DNA from: Alnus glutinosa
Lineage: Eukaryota; Streptophyta; Magnoliopsida; Fagales; Betulaceae
Length of the DNA stretch: 64,000 nt
Direction: 5' to 3'
Assembly (NCBI RefSeq): GCF_958979055.1
Contig: NC_084896.1
Coordinates: forward strand, 27,204,001-27,268,000
Numbering within the stretch: the stretch's first letter is position 1; each line of letters opens with the position of its first letter. Below, piece by piece: positions 57,104-64,000 of the stretch. Both the position numbers and the translations under genes were made by a program. Under the pieces are notes generated by a model, which worked only from the letters and a program-made list of their open reading frames with translations, was not told the DNA's origin and did not search any database.

Positions 57104-57716
57104 AGGATTATTGTACTGTTGGTCCCTGTAGTATGCCATAATTATTTTTCACTCCCTATGGTTTAAAAAGTTCATGGGAGGTCCTTGTGATAAGCAATAA
57201 TTACAAATCGACCCCTAGCGTCAAATTCTATTAAATTTTTTAACAGATTCCGTCAAATGCCACGCCAGCGCCACGTGTCGCCAATAAGATGGCGACACGT
57301 GTCCATCTTAATAAAAAAAATTATTAAAAAATAAATAAAAATACTTAATTTTTTTTAAAAAAAAAAAAAAAAAGAAAAGAAAGAAAGAAAAACGGGAAGC
57401 AAAGAGGTGGCTGGGGGGTGGCCGCGCGCCACCCCCAATGGCCGGGGGTGGCCATCGGGCCACCCCTTGCTTCCCGTTTTTCTTTTTTCTTTTTCTTTTT
57501 TTTTTTTAAAAAAAAAGTATTTTTATTTATTTTTTAATAAATTTTTATTTTTTTATTAATATGGACACGTGCCACCATTTTATTGGCAACGGAATTTGAC
57601 GTTAGGGATCGATTTGTAATTATTGCTTACCACAAGGACTTCTCATGAACTTTTTAAACCATAGGGAGTGAAAAATAATTATGGCATACCACAGGGACCA
57701 ACGGTGTAATTTTTCC
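57104..57716. mobile_element. Foldback Mutator-like element, 613 bp
   Basis: Inverted arms of about 260 bp (left contains ggtccctgtagtatgccata, right the complement) around a GC-rich centre with ggggtggccgcgcgccaccc. TAAAATAAC flanks it (57095-57103, 57717-57725); paralogous empty sites lie near 40111 and 48807. Non-autonomous. Confidence 0.88.
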
Positions 57717-57725
57717 TAAAATAAC

Positions 57726-58977
57726 ATCATTTGGTGATGAAGTGGCGGGTGAGTGAAAATGTTGTTTGAAATTCCTAGCTTGATGAACATAAAACACCAT
57801 CGTGACTGGTCAGGATCATCCTAGTGTTACAAAATTGTGAAACTTTGGATAGACATCCTAATATATATTATTAAATTGAGATTAAAAAATATTTCAGAAT
57901 GAAAGACAAAAGTGCTAATTACAAGATGAAAAATTCAATAATTCATAACAACAAGATTAAAAGAACAGAATATAAAAATAACAACGTTACCATTAATTAT
58001 AAAATTAATTTAAAAATTGATCACAACCAGAATAGGACAACCAACAATAAAGAAAAGATAGGCAATTTACCTGATCAGAACTTATCGCCCTAATAAAAAA
58101 AATACTCCTGTAATAGGTCATGTTTCTAGTAAAAAAATAGCGACGTCACATTTCTTAATCTTTTCCCAAACCCCGCTACTAAAAAAGATGTTTAATTCTT
58201 ACCCTTCACATCCTAAGACTATCGACAACTTGATGAATTTGCCCAATATACCCCCGTGGTAAACTGATCACATAAGCTGTCAAAGCAAAACAAGGAGATA
58301 ATAGTAGTTGAAACAAATGATCATACGACTCAATTTTTTTAGATTTATAGCTGAAGATCAAAGAAAATGATTAGTTGGTTATATTATATGCCTTTTCTTT
58401 TTTAGTTTAACCTTTTTTTTCTTCCAAATCTTTATACAATCCTTGAAATAGGCAAAACCAACATAAAGTAGAAAAGAGGAGGAAAAAAACGTAATTTAAG
58501 GGGTAAGAGCACTTCCGATTAATGGATTATCTATTTGTAACTTTAAGCTAAAATAGATAATAAAAGTGCTAAAAAGAGACTCTATCAACTTATGTATTCC
58601 AACTCTAGAATATAATTTTCGTAATTCCATAAATAGTGCAATTCTATAAGTAGAGTTATACTATTCACTTATCTATTTTTTTTTTTTTAATTTTTTATCT
58701 CCACCTTTTTAGCTTTGTTTTTTTCCTTTTTCCCTCCTCCACCCCACGTTCTTCATTTTTTTTCTTTCTTTCTTTATAGTGGAGATCTAAGGGAAAGTGT
58801 GTAAAGTAGTGGAATTATCAAGCGGGACCCATGTGAAAAAAAAAATACTATAATGAAAAAAATTAATGAAAAATAATATAGAGTTAAGAATAGATAATAT
58901 GATGTATAATGCATTTTAAAACTTATTAGCTAAACTAGATAAAATAGATTTTGATTAGCTATTCTAGATTGAAAAAT
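57726..58977. repeat. Duplicated spacer, copy G
   Basis: Positions 57726-58500 pair with 48820-49560; 58500-58977 is AT-rich and may be part of another MITE (gagcacttccgattaatgga). No U6 gene or kinase exon here. Confidence 0.45.
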
Positions 58978-59319
58978 GAGAAATGTTTGGTTGTACACTT
59001 TTATCCTACTCCTATCCCACCCTTGTCTACGTGGACCAATAATGTGAGTCATAGTAGAGAGAGTGTAGTGGGACCCTGCATTTTTTAACAGGGAAATGCT
59101 ACAATTCCCACCACTATCCCACCCCAATCCCATCACTCCTAAGTGTATGAAGTTGAAAATTGATTTATTAAATAAAAAAGTAAAATCACTTTAGTGTTGG
59201 TGGGATTGGGGTGGGATGGTGGTGGGAATTGTAGCATTTCCCTTTTTAACAACATTATTGGTCCACGAAGACAAGGGTGGGATAAGAGTGGGATGAGAGT
59301 GTACAACCAAGCATTTCTC
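58978..59319. mobile_element. MITE GAGAAATGTTTGG, outer element of a nested pair
   Basis: Ends GAGAAATGTTTGGTTGTACAC and GTGTACAACCAAGCATTTCTC form an inverted repeat interrupted by the element at 59091-59242. Its own target duplication is not clear. Confidence 0.75.
59091..59242. mobile_element. MITE GGGAAATGCTACAATTC, 152 bp, inner element
   Basis: Ends GGGAAATGCTACAATTCCC and GGGAATTGTAGCATTTCCC, flanked by TTTTTAACA on both sides (59082-59090, 59243-59251). Confidence 0.87.
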
Positions 59320-59738
59320 AAATTTTAAGAAAGTTACAAAAACCCCTCCACAACAACTTTCCTAAAATTTTCATTTCCTTAAGAAGTGAATAATACTTCC
59401 GAATATATTTAGAAAGCGCTAAGAACATTCATAGCAGCTTCTCTATAACGGTCATATTCCCTAAATTTTATTTTTTTTAAAAAAAAAAGTCATAAAAACC
59501 AACAGCTGCTTTCCTAAAAATTTTTATTTCTTGAAAAATGAACGGTGCTTTCTGGTGCAATGGAAGATTGGGAAGCACCGTTTATTTACCAACCATTATT
59601 ATAATCATAATAAAAAGTCATCTCTCTCCTCTCACATCCTTCCAGAGTTCCAGTTGCTTTCATCTCCTTTCTTCTTCTTCATTTGTTTTTCTTCATCCAA
59701 ACCCACATGACCGTTTCTTCTTTTTCTCCACGAGATTG
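59320..59738. other. Spacer before SCPL relic 2
   Basis: Matches 49600-50039. No gene. Confidence 0.45.
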
Positions 59739-60078
59739 ATGAATGAGGAAGCCTGGTTGCTGGAAAAACGAATCAGGAGTTCTCTCCGTGTCGCCTCAAC
59801 TGAAATACGAGTTACACATGACTCGTACCCCTCTGTTTTACTATTTCATCGAGAAAGAGGGGGACCCCATAGACGACCCTGTTTTGCTCTGGTATAGTGG
59901 TGGCCATGGTTGCTCTGCTTTCAAAGGTCTTATTTATGAAAATGGTACATTTTCCATTCCTGATGCTAAACTCAAAAATATGTTTGAGAGAGTGAGAGGA
60001 GGACGATATGTCCACGACGGCACCACCAGGCCCACCCCTTTCGTCCTTCCCAAGAAATCTGCTGGCAAATATCATTGA
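59739..60078 (+). pseudogene. Serine carboxypeptidase-like (SCPL) exon relic, copy 2
   Basis: As at 50040-50276, with TPLFYYFIEKEGDPIDDP and LLWYSGGHGCSAFKGLIYE, and open further to VLPKKSAGKYH. An extra A in a run near 59765 puts the first ATG (59739) out of frame with the main part. The GGHGCS change is shared, so it preceded the block duplication. Confidence 0.72.
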
Positions 60079-60496
60079 GTTTCATCGTAGCCATGGCCAC
60101 TGGAGAAGACTAAGTGAGCTGGGAAGAAGAGAGAAGAAAAGAAATTAAAAAAAAAAAAAAAAAAGTATAAATTAAGATTTTAACGATATAGGGGACAGTG
60201 AAGGAAAGCTGCTGGAGTTTTTTTAATTGGGAAATAAAAAAGTGCTTTTTATACCTATACATAGAGGAAAAAAAGGTGGAAAAGCAACACAAGCCACTAG
60301 AAATGCCCTAATAGAGGTTTTTTTTTTTTTTTTTAATAACATCTTTAATGAAATAAAAAAGAAGAAACCTTATTTTAGAAAAAGAAACACCATTTAAAAA
60401 GTGTCAATCCACCGAAGAATTGCATGATACTGATGTGAACTTTAACTATAGGGGAAATTGTAACAGTCCATAGTAACTTGTTTCAAACCCTTTTCT
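60079..60496. other. Spacer behind SCPL relic 2
   Basis: Matches 50277-50760. No gene. Confidence 0.4.
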
Positions 60497-60513
60497 AACA
60501 AAATACAAGTCTC

Positions 60514-61377
60514 AAATTTGAAATAAAAGAAGAAGAAGAAAAAAACCTAGCCACCTCTCTTTGAAGCACTTGTTCTCTCATTCATATAGAGTCGGTTTCT
60601 TTCAAAAAATTTCGTTGGGGGAGGGAGGTTTCATGCCTCCCTCCTCCCCATGGTGGTTACCTCCTAGCTTTTTTAAGGCTATGGAGTGTTTTTTGTCCCT
60701 CTCTGGTGTAAACTAGTGATGGTTAAGTCTCTCCCAACCATTAGGGCTGTGAAGTTTTGTTCTCCCAGTAGATCCGGTAGTAGTTGATCTTCCCCTAGCC
60801 CTCTCAAGACTATGGTGGTTTATGTTTGTTTGCTTTTCGTTGTATTTTCTTTTGTTCAGATAGGAAGCTTCAAGACAACTTGTAGGGGAGAGGCTGATCT
60901 GGTCTGTGTCGTTGGCGGAATGCATGGCCGAACTTTCACCTTCATTTATAATTTTGATGCCAAATCTACTGATGTCCGTCGTCTTCTGAGAGACACGCGT
61001 CAATTTTTTGGCTAAGACAGTCCCTGCAACCGACTGAAATTGGGTTCTTCTATTTGTTTTGTGTTTTTCTTTTGTTTCTTGTCACAGTCTGCTTTGTATT
61101 GCTCAAATTTTACTGAAATATTTGTTGGCTTATAGCTAGATTATCCCTCTTTTTCTTTTAGAGTGTGCGTTATTGTAAAGAGAGGCTCAAATGTTATTCT
61201 TGTAGGGTTTGTGTTTCTGCCTAAGCAGCTATTTTTTAAGTCAAATCTTTTTTGCTTAGAGTGTAGGGGGGTCTTGTCCCTCTGTTCTCAAGATGTATGT
61301 CTTCGGACTTTTTCAGTATTAATAATAATAGCACATGCTATTTGTTCAAAAAAAAAAAAAAAAAAAAACAAAACAAA
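60514..61377 (+). mobile_element. Poly-A retroposon, 864 bp, 17-bp target duplication
   Basis: AACAAAATACAAGTCTC stands at 60497-60513 and again at 61378-61394. The insert ends in an A-rich tail (from about 61348). The paralogous S blocks (50806, 56211) lack it. Long duplication plus A-tail is the mark of target-primed reverse transcription (LINE machinery). The interior has no reverse transcriptase; the front resembles 33340-33380. It is either an internally deleted LINE or a processed sequence. Confidence 0.82.
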
Positions 61378-61394
61378 AACAAAATACAAGTCTC

Positions 61395-61660
61395 GGTGTG
61401 TTTAATTGGTAAATAGTTTTGAGATGAGAAATAAGGGAAATGTTACACTTTTCAAAAAGATTCTCTTAAACTTGCATCCTAAATGATATGTTATCATCTT
61501 ATGTAATTTATTATTTTAAAAAATGTATTATTATTTCATAAGATTGTGTTACATCATTTGAGAAATAAGTTTGAGAGATAAATTTTGAAAAACATTGCAT
61601 TTTTCAAGAAAGAATGAAAGAGTTAATTAACCTGATATAAAGTATAAATAAATTTTTAGG
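61395..61660. repeat. S block, copy before H, left part
   Basis: Matches 50806-51110. No gene. Confidence 0.5.
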
Positions 61661-61670
61661 TTTTTTTTAG

Positions 61671-62237
61671 GGAAAATTATAGTTTAACTCTCCAAATTAC
61701 CACTCATTTTGCGCTTAGCCCCACAAACTGCCAACACTCCAACTCTGGCCTACCAAACTACCAAAACCTTTGAAAAATGCTCATTTGGCGAAATATCTCC
61801 ATATTACTCCTGCTACGTGTTATTTTTCAATTAAAAATAAAAAATAAAAACTAAAAAAAAATAAAAACTAAAATCTAAAAAAACTAAATTTTTATTTATT
61901 TTTTTCTTTTTTAAAAAAGAAAAGAAAATGTGGGGTGGCTGCCGAGCCACCCCCTTGGGGAGTGGGGTGGCCTGCGAGCCACCCCAGAGGTGGTGCCGGC
62001 CACCCCCGAGCCCTAGGGGTGGCTTACGGGCCACCCCGAAGTCCATTTGGTTTTTAGGTTTTTTTTTAATTGAAAAATGACACGTGGCAGGAGTAATATG
62101 GAGATATTTCGCCAAATGGGACCTTTTTCAAAGGTTTGGTAGGCTGGAGTCGGAGTGTTGACAGTTTGTGGGGCTAAGCGCAAAACGAATGGTAAAAAAA
62201 CGGATGGTAATTTGGGAGGCTAAACTATAATTTTTCC
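61671..62237. mobile_element. Foldback Mutator-like element, 567 bp
   Basis: Ends GGAAAATTATAGTTTAACTC and, inverted, GGAAAAATTATAGTTTAGCC; arms of about 180 bp share gagatatttcgccaaatg. The centre is GC-rich with ggggtggc...gccacccc palindromes. Flanks tttttttag (61662-61670) and ttgttttag (62239-62247) are a likely 9-bp duplication with one change. The paralogous site near 51105 lacks it. Confidence 0.82.
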
Positions 62238-62247
62238 TTTGTTTTAG

Positions 62248-62524
62248 AAAAAAGTGGAGAGTTCTTAAATTAGAATATTTTTAAATTATTTGACAAAATT
62301 TAAAAAAATTTAAGCAAGTGATGATAAAAAAAACTACTTATAAAATTTACCTACCCAAAATAAAATTAATTAAGCTGTAGAATAATTTATATGATCAAGT
62401 AAATTTTATAGTATAATCACATTAAATTCTCGAATATTTGGAGGAATCCTCGTCCAAATTTGTTTATCAAACATAGCACAATATTTTGTCTTTTTTTTTT
62501 TTTTTTTCCCCAATATTTAATCAG
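62248..62524. repeat. S block, copy before H, right part
   Basis: Matches 51120-51365. No gene. Confidence 0.5.
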
Positions 62525-62709
62525 ATCATACAGCTGGCGCCAACGGAAACTTGGTGCAGTATTTGATGGCGTGAAGCTTTCCGTACAGGTTTTGAAAGTT
62601 TGGCTACCCTCGTGCAGACAAAAAAACAGCTGGCACGCACCACTTCGTACCATATTTCATTGGTTTTGAGGTTTGTCTATCCTAGCTCGTGCAGAACAAA
62701 AATTCAGCC
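62525..62709 (+). promoter_or_regulatory. Promoter-like leader of stub H
   Basis: Near-identical to 51370-51556. Confidence 0.45.
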
Positions 62710-63066
62710 ATGGCTGAGCAAATCCAAGAAACATCGCCAAAAGGGGTGAACAAGAACAAGAGATTGGGAGAGACGGACGTCCACGATTGCAGTCTATCGC
62801 ATCGCTTGATCTTCCTCCAAGAGCCGGAAATTGACGACCATAAAGATATTCTTTGCTGGCTGTGCAATTGCTGGCTGTGCAACGAACCAGCGTCGGGAAG
62901 TCCCGCCTACAAATGCTTAAAATGCAACTTCACAGTTCACAGTTCACACACTGACGATGACTCATCTCGTTGGAAGAGCCATCTTTTACGCTTTTCAAGT
63001 ACCATCTTCTTCTTTTCGCCAACCGTTCGATCTCTCAGCCACTTCTTCGTGCCAACCAAAGCCTGA
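62710..63066 (+). pseudogene. DC1-domain stub H, chimeric 118-codon frame
   Basis: Starts MAEQIQETSPKGVNKNKRLG and covers the first C1-like half-repeat to KCLKCNF. A 15-bp tandem duplication gives CWLCNCWLCNE. After CNF the frame runs into unrelated sequence (VHSSHTDDDSSRW... to FFVPTKA) shared with F. Unlike F it is open to the end and keeps the four cysteines, so a short protein is possible, but the histidine of the repeat and all later repeats are absent. Confidence 0.8.
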
Positions 63067-63610
63067 TTCATTTTGAAATTATTTGACAGAATTTTATATA
63101 TATACCATCTACGATCACAAAAACAGAATTTTATTCACCATTACAACAACCCACGTACAACTTCTTACAAACCAAACCAGAAACTTTTTTTTAGATGCAA
63201 AAAAAAAAAAAAAAAAAAACAGAAACTTCGATAACAAAGTTAACAACAAACGGAGTACAGTTGCTTGAGTGTATATATAGCACAGTATAGAAGAACTACA
63301 AGTACTGCTCATCTCTAACAACAGTGTCGTTGTATGTAGTATTAAAATTTCACCATTTATTTGATGGCGTGAAGCTTTCGGTAAAGGTTTTTGAGGTTAG
63401 CCAAACCTCAAAACACAGCTGATTTGTTTCTATCAATTTCAAATAAAAATCCTAATCGGTTAATGGATTGATGCATGCAATATAAGTGTACAATTTCAAA
63501 GCAAATTAGAATGGGGCTCATATATGCAAATCTTTTATTATATTTTAGAATACATTTATTGTAATTTTAGCATTTTTCATCGGTTAAACGGGATCCGTAT
63601 CTCAATCGAC
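63067..63610. repeat. R block, copy 3, and leader
   Basis: Matches 33970-34480 and 51920-52410, with an uninterrupted solo-LTR target (gacaatcgttcagtg at 63609-63623). Confidence 0.65.
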
Positions 63611-64000
63611 AATCGTTCAGTGATGCGCTTACACGTCAGAATTTAGTAGCCGTTGCTCGGGGGCCATGACTGGCTGGTGAGTCAGAAATGAAAGCGACAA
63701 TTTACTCATCGCGCAATCAGCAGCGTGTATCTAAAAGAGGAAAAGGCCCACGGGATTTCTCAGAAAGTAAAGTGTTTAGTTTACTATTCTTTTACCTAAT
63801 CAGGCAATTATTGGTGGGGCGGCTGTCGGCAACCGCTCTAGCGAATCTGATCGCCTCACGTGCAGACCACGTATGACTTTTTTTCTTTTCTTTTTTTAAT
63901 TTTTAATTTTTATAAATATAAGTCAGATTACTACAAAAGATATGACTGTTTTTGTGAAGAACAAAAACAGCTGGCACGCACTCTACTTAATTCGTAGCAT
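63611..64000 (+). promoter_or_regulatory. Promoter of a further DC1 copy beyond the right edge
   Basis: It matches the promoters of D and G up to cagctggcacgcactctact and ttaattcgtagcat at the edge. In D the ATG lies about 90 bp after this point, so another copy should begin just outside the window. Confidence 0.6.

Overview
The window is nuclear DNA of a flowering plant, most likely a eudicot and perhaps a woody one; the species cannot be fixed from sequence. The evidence is an intergenic background rich in A/T with long A/T runs and large AT and AG microsatellites, intronless genes for cysteine/histidine-rich DC1 (C1-like zinc) proteins of a plant-specific type, U6 snRNA genes with the plant Pol III promoter layout (upstream sequence element about 24 bp from a TATA box), and many plant transposon families (hAT, Mutator-like, PIF/Harbinger-like, solo LTRs).

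The organising principle is a degenerate head-to-tail array of one ancestral block, all DC1 copies on the + strand. Eight copies or remnants are seen: A (1-752, cut by the window edge), B (16647-17535, pseudogene with a large internal deletion), C (22774-24534, intact), D (35450-37168, intact with a slightly early stop), E (44898-46814, the longest, ten repeats), F (51557-51760, N-terminal stub), G (53106-54504, frameshifted) and H (62710-63066, chimeric stub). The promoter of a ninth begins at the right edge. Only C, D and E look like complete coding genes here; A may be intact beyond the edge.

Between the DC1 copies the same blocks recur. One carries a U6 snRNA gene followed on the same (minus) strand by one or two exons of a GSK3/SHAGGY-like kinase (four copies: about 1.86-2.43, 19.31-20.01, 29.05-29.62 and 41.03-41.61 kb). 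Another is a degraded LTR-like block (27.5, 39.5, 48.3, 56.4 kb). Others are a 117-bp-unit minisatellite behind C and D, a serine carboxypeptidase-like (SCPL) exon relic (50.0 and 59.7 kb), and a leader block before D, G and the next gene.

Because the blocks are paralogous, empty sites exist inside the same window and later insertions can be delimited to the base: an 8.15-kb hAT element with an open 731-codon transposase (3649-11798), two solo LTRs (12733-13299 and 34488-34978, the second in the upstream region of gene D), a 2.6-kb foldback Mutator-like element (13736-16299), smaller Mutator-like foldbacks (57104-57716, 61671-62237, 26509-27292), several MITEs including nested pairs, a PIF/Harbinger-like element (54961-55663) and a poly-A retroposon (60514-61377). 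The window is therefore a birth-and-death gene cluster in which duplication, truncation and transposition can be ordered in time. The DC1 proteins are probably zinc-binding, with stress or defence roles inferred only from the family; nothing here shows that the neighbours form a pathway.
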